Positions 41,339-51,527 of a stretch of 64,000 nucleotides of DNA are shown piece by piece. Each line of letters starts with the position of its first letter. Position 1 is the stretch's first letter. A program made the translations under genes and the position numbers. The DNA comes from Candidatus Centipeda massiliensis (GTDB taxonomy: Bacteria; Bacillota; Negativicutes; Selenomonadales; Selenomonadaceae): contig NZ_LT985755.1 of NCBI RefSeq assembly GCF_900290285.1, forward strand, positions 324,431 to 388,430, written 5' to 3'. The notes below the pieces were generated by a model. That model saw nothing but the letters and a program-made list of their open reading frames with translations, made no database searches and was not told the DNA's origin.

Positions 41339-42727
41339 TCACGCATTCCGCAGGAATACGTCGTAGCCCTTCTTCATCTCGTAGATATCCACCTTGCTCG
41401 TGACCTCCCACGGCGCGTGCATGCTCATGACAGCGACACCATTGTCAATGACATCCATGCCATAGCGCGCCATGATGTAGGCGATTGTACCGCCGCCGCC
41501 AAGGTCGACACGCCCAAGCTCCGCAAGCTGATAGCTGACGTTATTTTCGTCCATCATGCGGCGCAGCTGCCCGAGGTACTCCGCGCTCGCATCGCTCGAA
41601 CCGGACTTGCCGCGCGCACCCGTGAACTTGTTGAACACCATTCCGCGCCCGAGGTAGGCGACATTTTTCTTTTCGAATGCGTCCGCATAGAGCCCATCGT
41701 AGGCGCTCGATACATCCGAGGAGAGCATCTTCGAGTGCGCGAGCGTGCGGCGCAGTGCGATCTCCGTGTACTGTCCGCAGGCGGAGAGCACCTCTGCGAC
41801 CATGTTCTCAAAGAAGCGCGACTGCATCCCCGTCGCGCCGACGCTGCCGATCTCCTCCTTGTCCACAAGCAGACAGCACGCCGTGCGCTTTGGCGTATCT
41901 GTCTCAAGCATGGAGCGGAGTGCGGTATAGGAGCAGACGCGGTCATCCTGCCCGTAGCCGAGCACCATGCTGCGGTCAAAGCCAAGCTCACGTGCGCGCC
42001 CTGCGGGAACGAGCGTCAACTCTGCCGAGTTAAAGTCCTCCTCAGCAATATCGTAATATTCCTTGAGGAGCGCGAGGATTCCATCCTTGACGGATTCCTT
42101 GTCCTCCTTTTTCAGTGCGTAACCACCGATAAGCACGTCCAGCTTCTCGCCCTCAATGACCTTCGACGCCTTTTTCTCAAGCTGCTCCTGCGAGAGATGA
42201 ATGAGAAGATCGGTCACGCAGAAGACGGGATCGTCCGCCTTCTCGCCGAGCGTGATCTCCACCACCGTGCCGTCTTTCTTCACGACAACGCCGTGCAGGG
42301 CAAGTGGGATCGTCACCCACTGGTACTTCTTGATGCCGCCGTAGTAATGCGTGTCGAAATACGCAAGACCGTTATCCTCATACAGCGGATTCTGCTTCAC
42401 ATCGAGGCGGCAGGTGTCAATGTGTGCGCCGAGGATATTCATACCGCGCTCCATTGGCTCCGTACCGATGTGGAAAAGGACAACCGCCTTCTTCATATTG
42501 ACGGCGTAGACCTTGTCCCCCGCCTTGAGCTTGGCGCCCGCCGCAATCACGTCTGCAAGGTCACGGTAGCCCGCCGCCTGCGCCAGACGTACCGCCTCCG
42601 TCACACTCTCGCGCTCCGTCTTGCAGTCCGAGAGGAAATCAATGTAGCCGCGCGCGAGTTCATCGACTGCAGCGCGCTCCGCCTCCGTGTACTTCGACCA
42701 GACCGAAGTCTTCTTATCGTCACTCAT
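41339..42727 (-). CDS. M18-family aminopeptidase
   Basis: 462 residues. Zinc-site segments ILGAHIDTCRLD, LLVDKEEIGSVGATGM, SSDVSSAYDG and the C-terminal MSMHAPWEVTSKVDI are those of M18 (aspartyl aminopeptidase-like) enzymes. It has the larger variant of the family with an inserted dimer domain. Probably cytosolic peptide turnover. Single gene with its own terminator. Confidence 0.92.
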   Translation of the reverse strand: MSDDKKTSVWSKYTEAERAAVDELARGYIDFLSDCKTERESVTEAVRLAQAAGYRDLADVIAAGAKLKAGDKVYAVNMKKAVVLFHIGTEPMERGMNILGAHIDTCRLDVKQNPLYEDNGLAYFDTHYYGGIKKYQWVTIPLALHGVVVKKDGTVVEITLGEKADDPVFCVTDLLIHLSQEQLEKKASKVIEGEKLDVLIGGYALKKEDKESVKDGILALLKEYYDIAEEDFNSAELTLVPAGRARELGFDRSMVLGYGQDDRVCSYTALRSMLETDTPKRTACCLLVDKEEIGSVGATGMQSRFFENMVAEVLSACGQYTEIALRRTLAHSKMLSSDVSSAYDGLYADAFEKKNVAYLGRGMVFNKFTGARGKSGSSDASAEYLGQLRRMMDENNVSYQLAELGRVDLGGGGTIAYIMARYGMDVIDNGVAVMSMHAPWEVTSKVDIYEMKKGYDVFLRNA

Positions 42728-42739
42728 ATATATCCCTTT

Positions 42740-43702
42740 CTATAGATCCCACGCATCGCGCAGAATATTGACAAACTCCTCACGCGACGCCGCGCGGTTA
42801 AATCGCTCACGCAGCTCCGCACTTCCTTTCAGACCGCGCGTATACCATGCCGCATGCTTTCGCATCTCACGGATGCCGATGTATTCGCCTTTATAGCCGA
42901 CAAGCAGATCGAGATGCCGCAGGATGACCTGTGCACGCTCCGTGCGTGTCGGCGGGGGCAGCTCCTCCCCCGTGCGCAGCCAGTGAATGAGCTGCGGGAA
43001 GATCCACGGATTCCCCTGTGCTCCGCGCCCAATCATGACGGCATCTGCGCCCGTTATGTCGAGCGCACGCGCGAGATCGACGGGACGGCGAATGTCACCG
43101 CTCACGATCACGGGAATATTTACGGCACGCTTCACCTCGGCAATCGCCGCATAGTCTGCGTTGCCGCTGTAGAACTGCGCGCGTGTACGCCCGTGCACGG
43201 CGACGGCATCCACGCCGATCGCCTCTGCCATCCGTGCGATCTCCACGGCGTTGCGCGAGGCATCGTCCCAGCCGAGCCGCATCTTCACCGTGAACGGCAG
43301 CTTCGTGGCGCGGCGGATCGCCGTGAGAATCTCCTCCGCCTTTTTCGGCTCACGCATGAGCGCCGAGCCCTCGCCGTTCTTCACAACCTTCGGTGCGGGG
43401 CAGCCCATGTTAAAATCCAGAATATCTGCCGTGCCAATCTCCTCGATGTAGGCAGCTGCCTCCGCCGCCATCGCCGCCGACTTTGCGAAGATCTGCATGG
43501 CAATCGGACGCTCGCCCACCTCCGTCTTTAGCATCTTCATCGTATGCTCGTTGCGGTAGTGGATCCCCTGGCTGCTCACCATCTCCGCAAATGCGAGCGG
43601 GCAGCCCATATCGTGCGCAATCACGCGGTACGCGGTATCCGTTACCCCCGCCATCGGCGCGAGAAAGACGGGATCATCAAACGTGAACGCGCCTATTTTC
43701 AT
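42740..43702 (-). CDS. dusB: tRNA-dihydrouridine synthase DusB
   Basis: 320 residues. FMN enzyme reducing tRNA uridines. FLAPMAGVTDTAYR, MQIFAKSAAMAAEA, LDFNMGCPAPKVVKNGEGSALM (catalytic Cys), VKMRLGWDD, AVHGRTRAQFYSG and MIGRGAQGNPWIF are present. The start is MKIGAF at 43702; a GTG at 43711 overlapping the coaX stop would add three residues. Confidence 0.95.
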   Translation of the reverse strand: MKIGAFTFDDPVFLAPMAGVTDTAYRVIAHDMGCPLAFAEMVSSQGIHYRNEHTMKMLKTEVGERPIAMQIFAKSAAMAAEAAAYIEEIGTADILDFNMGCPAPKVVKNGEGSALMREPKKAEEILTAIRRATKLPFTVKMRLGWDDASRNAVEIARMAEAIGVDAVAVHGRTRAQFYSGNADYAAIAEVKRAVNIPVIVSGDIRRPVDLARALDITGADAVMIGRGAQGNPWIFPQLIHWLRTGEELPPPTRTERAQVILRHLDLLVGYKGEYIGIREMRKHAAWYTRGLKGSAELRERFNRAASREEFVNILRDAWDL

Positions 43703-43707
43703 CGGAC

Positions 43708-44475
43708 TCACGGCTGATTCCGCTCGTAGAGAACGCGCAGCCCCGTCAGCGTCAGGAAGTGATCGACTTTGTCAATCGTCTGTGATTCCTTTGCCACCAT
43801 ACGCGCAAAGCCGCCCGTCGCGACCACCTTCATCTCCATTGCAAGCTCTGACTTGATGCGTCGGACAATTTCATCAATCTGCCCGACGTAGCCATAGATG
43901 ATGCCTGCCTGCATGCCCTGTATCGTGCTGCGGCAGACGACCGTCTTCGGTGGCACAAGTTCGATGCGCGGCAGCTGTGCCGCACGCTGAAAGAGTGCCT
44001 CAGCACTCGATCCAAGCCCCGGCGCAATGACGCCGCCGAGGAAGTCCCCGTTCTCCGCCACGATGTCGAACGTCGTCGCCGTCCCGATGTCGATGACAAC
44101 GAGAGGGCCGCCGTACTGCTCGTGTGCCCCGACGACATTGACAATGCGATCCGCACCAATCGCACGCGGATTTTCATAGTTCAGGCGTATCCCGGTTCGT
44201 ATGCCGGGGCCTACGATCAGCGGGCGGATGCGGAAATACCGCTCGCACATCTTGCGCAGGGGAACGACGAGCGGCGGCACAACTGAGGAGATGATGATTG
44301 CCTTGATATCGGACATCGCAATGCCCTGATAACGAAACAACTCATTGAACAGAATGCCGTATTCGTCGCCCGTCTTTTGCCGATCCGTCGAGATGCGCCA
44401 ATGCCGCAGGAGTTTTTTCCCCTCGTAGGCGCCCATGACAATATTGCTGTTGCCGATGTCCAGTACTAGCAGCAA
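43708..44475 (-). CDS. coaX: Type III pantothenate kinase CoaX
   Basis: First step of coenzyme A synthesis. 255 residues of the ASKHA fold: [17 protein letters not shown] (phosphate 1), [44 protein letters not shown] (in pieces) and [10 protein letters not shown]. Sits 15 nt after birA, as in many firmicutes. Confidence 0.96.
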   Translation of the reverse strand: MLLVLDIGNSNIVMGAYEGKKLLRHWRISTDRQKTGDEYGILFNELFRYQGIAMSDIKAIIISSVVPPLVVPLRKMCERYFRIRPLIVGPGIRTGIRLNYENPRAIGADRIVNVVGAHEQYGGPLVVIDIGTATTFDIVAENGDFLGGVIAPGLGSSAEALFQRAAQLPRIELVPPKTVVCRSTIQGMQAGIIYGYVGQIDEIVRRIKSELAMEMKVVATGGFARMVAKESQTIDKVDHFLTLTGLRVLYERNQP

Positions 44476-44490
44476 TTTCTTTCCTCCATA

Positions 44491-45462
44491 CTATTTCTTC
44501 GGGCGGATGGATACATCCCCCGCTAACACGCGCCTTCTCCCAGTCTCTGTATCAATCAGAAGGGCTCCCTCTGCGTCGATGTCCGCCGCAACGCCCTCGA
44601 ACTCCTCGCCTGCGGGCGCAATCACACGTACCGTCTGCCCGAGCGTCACCGCGTATTCCCGCCATGCCGCCAAGACGGGTGCAAAGCCCTCCCGCTGCAC
44701 ATCTGCATAGAGTTCGTCAAGCGCTCGCAGGAGTTCCTGCAGGAATGTCACGCGCGGCAGCGGCTCCCCCTTCATCTGCATAAGTGACGTAGCGACGGAT
44801 CTCAGTTCGGCGGGGAAATCCTCCGGCGCGATGTTCACATTGATGCCGATCCCGATCACAACGTAGTTGACGCGATCCATCTCCGCGCTCATCTCCGTGA
44901 GGATCCCCACGAGTTTGCGTCCATCGTGCAGAATGTCGTTCGGCCACTTGATCGCCGCGCGCAGTCCAAATTTTTCCATTGCACGCGCAACCGCAACCGC
45001 AGCCATCAGCGTGCACTTCGGCGCATCCTGTGGCAGAAATGTCGGGCGCAGGAGGATACTCACCCAGATCCCCTTGCCGGGCGGCGAGAAAAAGGAACGC
45101 TCCATGCGCCCACGCCCCGTCCCCTGACTGTCCGCGACGACGACCGTACCGTCCTCCGCGCCGCTGCGCGCAAGCTCTTTCAGCACAAGGTTGGTCGAGT
45201 CCACGGCATCGTATGCAATGATCTTTCGCCCGATCAGCTGCGTCTCAAGCCCCTGTGTGATTTCCGCCTCAATCAGGCGATCCGGTGCCGCACGCAAAGC
45301 ATAGCCGCTGCGCGGGGCACTTGCGATATCGTAGCCTGCATTACGCAGTGCGGCAATCTTCTTCCAGACTGCTGCGCGTGTTACGCCAAGCCGCTCCGCC
45401 ATCTTCTCCCCCGATATATAGCCACCCGCCGCACGCAGCAGCTCCAACACATCCCTACTCAT
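44491..45462 (-). CDS. birA: Bifunctional biotin-protein ligase / repressor BirA
   Basis: 323 residues. An N-terminal winged helix (VLELLRAAGGYISGEKMAERLGVTRAAVWKKI) binds DNA; the central ligase domain has DSTNLVLKEL, DSQGTGRGRMERSFFSPPGKG and KWPNDILHDGRKLVGILTE; an SH3-like C-terminal domain follows. The ATG at 45462 gives the family start MSRDVLELL. A dyad around its -10 box may be a self-regulatory site. Confidence 0.95.
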   Translation of the reverse strand: MSRDVLELLRAAGGYISGEKMAERLGVTRAAVWKKIAALRNAGYDIASAPRSGYALRAAPDRLIEAEITQGLETQLIGRKIIAYDAVDSTNLVLKELARSGAEDGTVVVADSQGTGRGRMERSFFSPPGKGIWVSILLRPTFLPQDAPKCTLMAAVAVARAMEKFGLRAAIKWPNDILHDGRKLVGILTEMSAEMDRVNYVVIGIGINVNIAPEDFPAELRSVATSLMQMKGEPLPRVTFLQELLRALDELYADVQREGFAPVLAAWREYAVTLGQTVRVIAPAGEEFEGVAADIDAEGALLIDTETGRRRVLAGDVSIRPKK

Positions 45463-45482
45463 GGAACACCACCCAATCGAAA

Positions 45483-45519
45483 CGCCGTTATCCGCCCTAT
45501 TATAGCGCAGATAACGGCG
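45483..45519 (-). promoter_or_regulatory. birA promoter with candidate operator dyad
   Basis: Minus strand TATAAT at 45499-45504, enclosed by perfect 10-bp arms CGCCGTTATC (45483-45492) and GATAACGGCG (45510-45519), 17 bp apart. BirA operators elsewhere are two half-sites with 14-16 bp between them, often GTTAAC-like; the core GTTATC is similar. The -35 is weak. Confidence 0.5.
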
Positions 45520-45553
45520 TCCTGCCACAAAAATATGGAAAAATACGAACCCA

Positions 45554-46921
45554 CTACTCACGTACTGCGCGGAAAAGCCATTGGAAGGTATCCACGTCCT
45601 CCGGGTCTACATGAACGTTGCGCAGGGAAAGAATCTCCTCGCGAAATTCCCGCAATAATTGCTCAAAAGGATGTCGCTTGCCCCTGATCTCATCAATGAC
45701 AAGCTCAGCACCTTCAAACAACTTAACTAGCTCGTACTTCGTAAAGAAACGATAATGTGTACGGTCTAAGAGTCCCATATCCTGATACGTCCAGCATCCG
45801 CTGAGGACATTATAGAGATTGCTGATATGCGCCACGTTCGGAATGCTCGCAATAATTGCCCCGCCTGATACGAGCAGTTCACGCATATTGCGGATCGCCG
45901 TCCATGGATCGAGCAAATGCTCAATCACATCGCCCATTACAATGTAGTCAAACCGCTCCGAGATTTCTGCAGGATCCAGATTTTCCACGTTCATGGAGAG
46001 AATCGTGGCAAACGGCGCAGCAACAGCAGCGGCGTGTTCGTTTAGTTCCACGCCATAGAGTCTCGCCGTGGGGTTGTGCATGCCAATCTCCCGCAGCGTC
46101 GCGCCGCAGGCACAACCAATCTCAAGCACACGCAGCCCCTCACGTTTCAGATCCATCATCTGAAAGAGATCCACGCGCGGATGAAATGAATAGTCAAGGG
46201 ATACGCCCCATTTGGAGCGGAACATCAAACGTTCCCGTTTCTGCAGCTGATCGTATTCCGGCGGCTCCTGTGCAGGAATACTCTCCTCATGATGCACATA
46301 GGCACCCATCAAGGAGGCAATTCCATAACCCGCACGGGTCATGCGGATCGTATAATCATACGCCGCAAGCGCGGGCACTGTAAATTGCTCATCCAGAAAA
46401 CCCGCTGCCTCTGCCGCATCCCGCCGCACCATCAGGGCAAACATCTCCGCAAGAATCTCGGGGTAGAGCGCGCTTTCTCGTGCGCGAAGTTCCTCTGCAA
46501 CTGCAGCAAACTCCTCCCATGACCGATACTCCGACGGCGGAGCAACACGCGAACGCTCGTATGTACGAGAAGCGACAGCACTCACCGCCCCCACGGTGGG
46601 GTTCTCGATCAGGGCATCCAGCATATCCTCTGCCGTATGCGGCGCGAGCAGGACATCCGCATGGAGAAAGAGCAGCACCTCTCCCACGGACGCACGAAGC
46701 CCTGCATTCACCGCATGAGAAAAGCCATGTCGCTCCGCACTGCGAAGAATCCGTACATCGTCCCCCGCCGCCGTAACGACAATTCCTGCATCTTTCGAGG
46801 GTCCGTCATCGACAATGATCATCTCGTATGGAAAGCGTACTGTATTCCGTATTGCCGCAAGGCATTGATTGAGCTGATCGCCCATATTGTGTACGGGAAT
46901 AATAATGCTTAGTTTTGCCAT
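45554..46921 (-). CDS. Glycosyltransferase family 2 - SAM methyltransferase fusion
   Basis: 455 residues. Residues 1-235 are a GT-A glycosyltransferase (KLSIIIPVHNMGDQLNQCL, MIIVDDGPS, VLLFLHADVLL). Residues 260-430 are a class I methyltransferase (LRVLEIGCACGATLREIG, YGVELNEHAA, FDYIVMGDVIEHLLDPW, IASIPNVAHI, YRFFTKYEL). Two steps of one glycan may be joined in one chain. Nine nt after a second large glycosyltransferase. Target unknown; surface glycan or protein glycosylation is inference. Confidence 0.88.
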   Translation of the reverse strand: MAKLSIIIPVHNMGDQLNQCLAAIRNTVRFPYEMIIVDDGPSKDAGIVVTAAGDDVRILRSAERHGFSHAVNAGLRASVGEVLLFLHADVLLAPHTAEDMLDALIENPTVGAVSAVASRTYERSRVAPPSEYRSWEEFAAVAEELRARESALYPEILAEMFALMVRRDAAEAAGFLDEQFTVPALAAYDYTIRMTRAGYGIASLMGAYVHHEESIPAQEPPEYDQLQKRERLMFRSKWGVSLDYSFHPRVDLFQMMDLKREGLRVLEIGCACGATLREIGMHNPTARLYGVELNEHAAAVAAPFATILSMNVENLDPAEISERFDYIVMGDVIEHLLDPWTAIRNMRELLVSGGAIIASIPNVAHISNLYNVLSGCWTYQDMGLLDRTHYRFFTKYELVKLFEGAELVIDEIRGKRHPFEQLLREFREEILSLRNVHVDPEDVDTFQWLFRAVRE

Positions 46922-46930
46922 AACAGCCTC

Positions 46931-48796
46931 TCATCGTTGAATACAAAAGACAACGGTATCGCCCAGCAGAAAATGATGCAGCTGCTGACGATTCTCACCT
47001 GCACTGTCCAGAATCTTTACGGCAAGCTCTTCAAACGCCGTCATATCAGCAAAGAGATGCGGGCATCTCGCGTATCCAATGCGAACGGCATCGGACGAAA
47101 AGCGTTTGTTGACCTCTGTAATAAGGCGTTCCACGGGAAATACCCGCCGCCCATCCATCGGCAGAATACTGTCATAAGTGTCATGCGGGGTGTTATTCGG
47201 CAGGCTCTCCATCGTCCGCTCAAAGCTGTTGTAGTTGTGCAGAGAGGCATAGACGAATCCGTGCGGACGGAGGTGGTCATGACATCCTTGAAAGAACGGA
47301 ATGATACGTGAAATCGGCAGATTGTTGAGCGGTGCGCCGACAACGATCATGTCATAGTGCACATTCTGTTCCGCAAAGAGATGATCCAAGGACTCCATAC
47401 AGATGGTTTTGTCCGCCATATATTTCGTATCCTCCATGTATGCCGGATCGATAACAATGGCATCCAGTGTGACCGCCCGTCGAAGTTTACGAAAATAATT
47501 GCGGATCTGAAGAAGCCCCTCGCCAAACATCGGCTCGATAACGAGTACGCGCGCGGGAAAAGCGTCTGCGGACAGATCTTTGATAAACGCGTCCATAAAG
47601 TGCAGATGCCCGCGCGACTCCCACGGATCGACCTTCCACTTTTCGCGAAAGACGGGGCGCATGGAAACAATGCTCTTGTAGTTGCCGCGCTTGGTGCGCA
47701 CCTCGTTCAGCGTGACTCCGCCAAAGTGGTGAATGAAGGTATCCTTTGCGAGGATCTGGTGAAAGCCCGAGCGGCGCAGCATTGCCGAGAAGTCATCGTC
47801 CTCAAAATCGCACATGACATAGCGATAGTCGGCACGAATCTCGGGTACGTCAAAGAGATTCGGCACGACGCTCACAAACGGCATGAGAACAGCGCGATCT
47901 TCCCAGAGAAGTGGATTGGACACGTTGTGGTGGGCGGCAAACGCCTCCATCTCCCCCATCGCCTCAAAGGTATTGTCATAGCTGACCGGGATTCCCTGAT
48001 GGTTTGAGATGCAGTTTTCATTGCAGGTCGGCACAACCCAGAAGACATCCTTCTCCGCCGCATGAACAGCAAGCAGATTTTCGAGCCAATGCGGCGTTGC
48101 AACCGCATCGTTTGAAAAATAGACGACATACGCCCCCTCGGCAATGTGACGGGCAATGCCCCAGCCGAGATGATTGTATACGTTGTACTTCAGATTGATT
48201 TTCTTCTCATGCGGAAGACTGTTGAAGTATGCCTCCGTTTCATCGGACGAACCGTCGTTGATCGTGATGAGCTCAATGTCTCCCCGTGCAAAATCCGTAT
48301 GACGAAAGAGACTTTCGATCGCACAGCGTGAGAACTCCACCTTATTGTAAGCGGGTACGATGATCGATATGCGGTACTTGAAGTCCGTTCGTCGCGGCCG
48401 TTGGCGCGCCGCTGCAAAGGCAGCGATCGTCTCCTGGAGATATGACGCATCCCTCTCGGGATGCCGCAGAATATGATATTCCAGATCAAGCTGGCAGCCG
48501 AGATCCAAAAAGAGTGGGCGCACCTCATATGCAAAGATTTTTCGCGCTTCCTCGACAGCGTTCACAGACAATACCTTTCCCGCCGAATGTGCTGCATTCA
48601 GCGCATAGCGGCGGCATTTCTCGACGAGCGTTCCCTCCTCCCGTGACAGACAGTCCGCCACGGACTCCATCGCCGCAGCAAAGTCCGTCAGTACCTGCCG
48701 CGTCTCCTCCGCAAGCACATCATGCACGTCCAGCGCGCGCCCGACATAATCGACCGCCTCTTCGGCTGTCGTCATGATCTCCTCATACCACTGCAT
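46931..48796 (-). CDS. Large glycosyltransferase (GT2) with N- and C-terminal extensions
   Basis: 621 residues. The first 140 residues are helical and unassigned. A GT2 domain covers about 140-390 (YRISIIVPAYNKVEFSRCAIESL, LITINDGSSDETEAYF, YVVYFSNDAVATPHWLENL, MCDFEDDDFSAMLRRSG). The C-terminal 220 residues (ARVLVIEPMFGEGLLQIRNYF, YDMIVVGAPLNNLP, GFVYASLHN) look like a degenerate methyltransferase fold without a clear SAM glycine motif. The ATG at 48796 follows AGAGG. Same operon as the fusion gene downstream. Confidence 0.82.
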   Translation of the reverse strand: MQWYEEIMTTAEEAVDYVGRALDVHDVLAEETRQVLTDFAAAMESVADCLSREEGTLVEKCRRYALNAAHSAGKVLSVNAVEEARKIFAYEVRPLFLDLGCQLDLEYHILRHPERDASYLQETIAAFAAARQRPRRTDFKYRISIIVPAYNKVEFSRCAIESLFRHTDFARGDIELITINDGSSDETEAYFNSLPHEKKINLKYNVYNHLGWGIARHIAEGAYVVYFSNDAVATPHWLENLLAVHAAEKDVFWVVPTCNENCISNHQGIPVSYDNTFEAMGEMEAFAAHHNVSNPLLWEDRAVLMPFVSVVPNLFDVPEIRADYRYVMCDFEDDDFSAMLRRSGFHQILAKDTFIHHFGGVTLNEVRTKRGNYKSIVSMRPVFREKWKVDPWESRGHLHFMDAFIKDLSADAFPARVLVIEPMFGEGLLQIRNYFRKLRRAVTLDAIVIDPAYMEDTKYMADKTICMESLDHLFAEQNVHYDMIVVGAPLNNLPISRIIPFFQGCHDHLRPHGFVYASLHNYNSFERTMESLPNNTPHDTYDSILPMDGRRVFPVERLITEVNKRFSSDAVRIGYARCPHLFADMTAFEELAVKILDSAGENRQQLHHFLLGDTVVFCIQR

Positions 48797-48923
48797 ACAA
48801 ACCTCTCTTTGCATCGCTGCCCCAGATCGGGAGCACGGATCAATGCGGCACCAATTCCGCGAACTACACAGTATCAGTAATTCCTCTATACTATCGTCAA
48901 AACGTCGAAAATTCTAAAGAAAG

Positions 48924-48956
48924 GGCGCTGCTGCACACATTTCATGCAGCAGCGCC
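48924..48956 (-). terminator. Terminator after ftsH
   Basis: Minus strand GGCGCTGCTGCA, 9-nt loop, TGCAGCAGCGCC (12 perfect pairs), followed by CTTTCTTT. The rest of the 48797-48969 gap shows only a weak -35 (TTGACG) for the glycosyltransferase operon. Confidence 0.9.
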
Positions 48957-48969
48957 TTCGCTGTGTTCT

Positions 48970-50964
48970 CTATTTATTCCATCGGGTTACGTTGAACTTC
49001 GGCTCTGTGGTCGGAACAGGCGCAGGGCGCTCCTCCGCAGCACGCTCCGCCTCCTCGCTCGTCTGCGTGGAATCATCAATGACGACATCGACGGGGATCA
49101 TCAGCGGTTTACCCGTATCATCAGGCGTGTCATCCTGCGTTTCCTTATCGCTGATCGCGCCCTTCGTCATGAGTTCCTCAAGCTCGCTTGCACTCAGTGT
49201 CTCACGCTCAAGCAGTTCATGCGCGATGAGATCGAGCTTGTCACGGTTCTCCGTGATGATGATGCGACACGCCTCATACGCCTCCTCAATGTAGCGGCGC
49301 ACCTCACGGTCAATCTCGCCCGCGACTTCCTCGGAGTAGTTGCGGTCACGGTTGAAGTCACGCCCGAGGAAGACCTGATGGTTCTCCTCGCCGTAGGCGA
49401 TGGGACCGATGGACTCGCTCATGCCATACTGCATAATCATGCTGCGGATGATCTGTGTCGCCTGCTGGATATCGCTCGACGCACCCGTGCTGATCTCGCC
49501 GAGCACAACCTCCTCCGCAACGCGTCCGCCGAGCGCAACCTTGATGCGGTCAAACAGCTCGGAGCGCGTGCGATAGGAGCGATCCTCCTTGGGCAGGGAG
49601 AGCATGTAGCCGCCCGCGCGCCCGCGCGGAATGATCGTGACCTTGTGCACGGGATCGGCGTGCTCGAGCAGGAGTCCGACGAGCGTATGACCGCCCTCGT
49701 GATACGCCGTGAGGCGCTTCTCCTCCTCCGTCATGACATGGGACTTGCGCTCGGGCCCTGCCATGACGCGCTCGATTGCCTCCTCCATCTCCGCCATGTA
49801 AATTTTCTTCTTGTTCCGCCGTGCGGCAAGAAGCGCCGCCTCGTTGACGAGATTGCTGAGATCTGCGCCCGTAAAGCCGGGCGTACGACGTGCAAGCACG
49901 TCCAGATCTGCGTCCTCAGCAATGGGCTTGCCCTTCGTATGCACCTTGAGGATCGCCTCACGTCCGCGCACGTCGGGCTTGTCCACGACGATCTGACGGT
50001 CAAAGCGACCGGGACGCAGAAGCGCGGGATCGAGTACATCGGGGCGGTTCGTTGCCGCGATGATGATGATCCCCTCATTCGAGGCAAAGCCATCCATTTC
50101 GACGAGCAGCTGATTGAGTGTCTGCTCGCGCTCGTCATGACCGCCGCCAAGCCCTGCGCCGCGCTGACGACCGACGGCATCAATCTCATCAATAAAGACG
50201 ATGCACGGTGCGGACTTCTTCGCCTGTTCAAAGAGGTCACGCACGCGCGAGGCACCGACACCGACGAACATCTCGACAAAGTCCGACCCGCTGATTGTAA
50301 AGAACTGCACCCCCGCCTCACCGGCAACCGCCTTCGCAAGGAGGGTCTTACCCGTGCCCGGGGGACCAAAGAGCAGCACGCCCTTCGGGATGCGCGCGCC
50401 GAGTTCATTGAATTTATCTGGCGTCTTGAGGAATTCGACGACCTCCTCAAGCTCCTGCTTCGCCTCATCCGCACCTGCGACATCAGCGAACGTCACCTTT
50501 TTCTTGTCGCTCACCATCAGGCGCACACGTGACTTGCCAAAATTCATCATGCGTCCGCCGCCCATCTGGGACTGCTGCATGATGAAAAACCAAAAGCCGA
50601 TCAGAAGTGCGATTGGAATGAGCGAGGTAAGCAGGGTCTGCCACCATGGCGGCTCGGGCGGGTTCTCCGCCGAGATATGGATGCCTTTGTCTGCAAGCCG
50701 CTTGTAGAGATCGCGGTCACTGTTCGGTGCATCCGGCGCAATGGTCGTGAACTCCGTGCCGTCTGTAAGCGTACCTCGAATATTGTTCTGGATGATGACG
50801 ACTTTGTCTACCTCGCCCGCATCTACCTTTGCATTAAAGTCACTGTAGCCAAGTGCCGTCGCCTGTGGTCCCTGATGACTGCCGGACATGTAGTCGGCAA
50901 TCGTCCACACAACGAAGAACATAAGCGCATAAAAAGCAAGATTTCTAAGGATTGATTGATTCAA
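48970..50964 (-). CDS. ftsH: ATP-dependent membrane zinc protease FtsH
   Basis: 664 residues. Two N-terminal spans (8-25, about 110-130) enclose a periplasmic domain. The AAA module has Walker A GPPGTGKT, Walker [30 protein letters not shown], and the protease site AYHEGGH (HExxH). The C-terminal 60 residues are acidic and low-complexity. Last gene of the tilS-hpt-ftsH set, closed by a strong terminator. Confidence 0.97.
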   Translation of the reverse strand: MNQSILRNLAFYALMFFVVWTIADYMSGSHQGPQATALGYSDFNAKVDAGEVDKVVIIQNNIRGTLTDGTEFTTIAPDAPNSDRDLYKRLADKGIHISAENPPEPPWWQTLLTSLIPIALLIGFWFFIMQQSQMGGGRMMNFGKSRVRLMVSDKKKVTFADVAGADEAKQELEEVVEFLKTPDKFNELGARIPKGVLLFGPPGTGKTLLAKAVAGEAGVQFFTISGSDFVEMFVGVGASRVRDLFEQAKKSAPCIVFIDEIDAVGRQRGAGLGGGHDEREQTLNQLLVEMDGFASNEGIIIIAATNRPDVLDPALLRPGRFDRQIVVDKPDVRGREAILKVHTKGKPIAEDADLDVLARRTPGFTGADLSNLVNEAALLAARRNKKKIYMAEMEEAIERVMAGPERKSHVMTEEEKRLTAYHEGGHTLVGLLLEHADPVHKVTIIPRGRAGGYMLSLPKEDRSYRTRSELFDRIKVALGGRVAEEVVLGEISTGASSDIQQATQIIRSMIMQYGMSESIGPIAYGEENHQVFLGRDFNRDRNYSEEVAGEIDREVRRYIEEAYEACRIIITENRDKLDLIAHELLERETLSASELEELMTKGAISDKETQDDTPDDTGKPLMIPVDVVIDDSTQTSEEAERAAEERPAPVPTTEPKFNVTRWNK

Positions 50965-50981
50965 TTCCTACCTCCTCTGCA

Positions 50982-51527
50982 TCATTCATAAACGGAGCGC
51001 TTGAGCACTCCGATGTAGGGCAGATTCCGATATTTCTCCGCATAGTCCAGACCATAGCCCACGAGGAATTCATCCGGCACCTCATGCCCCAGATAGTCGA
51101 TCTCCACGGGGGCAATCCGCCGCGAGGGCTTCGACAGGAACGCGCAGATCTTAATGCTCTTCGGGTGACGCCCCTGAAGCATCTGCTTCAGATAGTGCAT
51201 CGTTGTCCCCGAGTCAATGATGTCCTCGACGATGATGACATGCTTGCCCTCGATGGAGAAGTCAAGATCCTTGAGAATCTTGACCTGTCCGCTTGAAACA
51301 GTCGCCTCCCCATAGCTGGAAACAATCATGAAGTCAAAAGCGATGGGACGATCAATCGCGCGTACGAGATCGGTGAAAAAGACTGCAGCGCCTTTCAATA
51401 TTCCGACACAGTAGACCGTTTCAGAAGCATCACGGTAGTCGTTCGTAATCTCCGCGCCGATCTCCTGCACACGCGCATGAATCTCATCAGCGGAAAAGGA
51501 AATGCGCTCAATGTCACTGCTCATCAT
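50982..51527 (-). CDS. hpt: Hypoxanthine phosphoribosyltransferase
   Basis: 181 residues. Purine salvage. Motifs VGILKGAAVFFTDL, VSSYGEATVSSGQVKI, the PRPP loop VIIVEDIIDSGTTM and YGLDYAEKYRNLPYIGVLK. Overlaps the 3' end of tilS by 14 bp. The tilS-hpt-ftsH order is conserved in firmicutes. Confidence 0.96.
   Translation of the reverse strand: MMSSDIERISFSADEIHARVQEIGAEITNDYRDASETVYCVGILKGAAVFFTDLVRAIDRPIAFDFMIVSSYGEATVSSGQVKILKDLDFSIEGKHVIIVEDIIDSGTTMHYLKQMLQGRHPKSIKICAFLSKPSRRIAPVEIDYLGHEVPDEFLVGYGLDYAEKYRNLPYIGVLKRSVYE

Noticed and set aside
40760-42745. 661-codon open frame on the plus strand
   Set aside because: Antisense to the M18 aminopeptidase and the aminotransferase, which have complete catalytic motifs; no recognisable domain in the plus frame.
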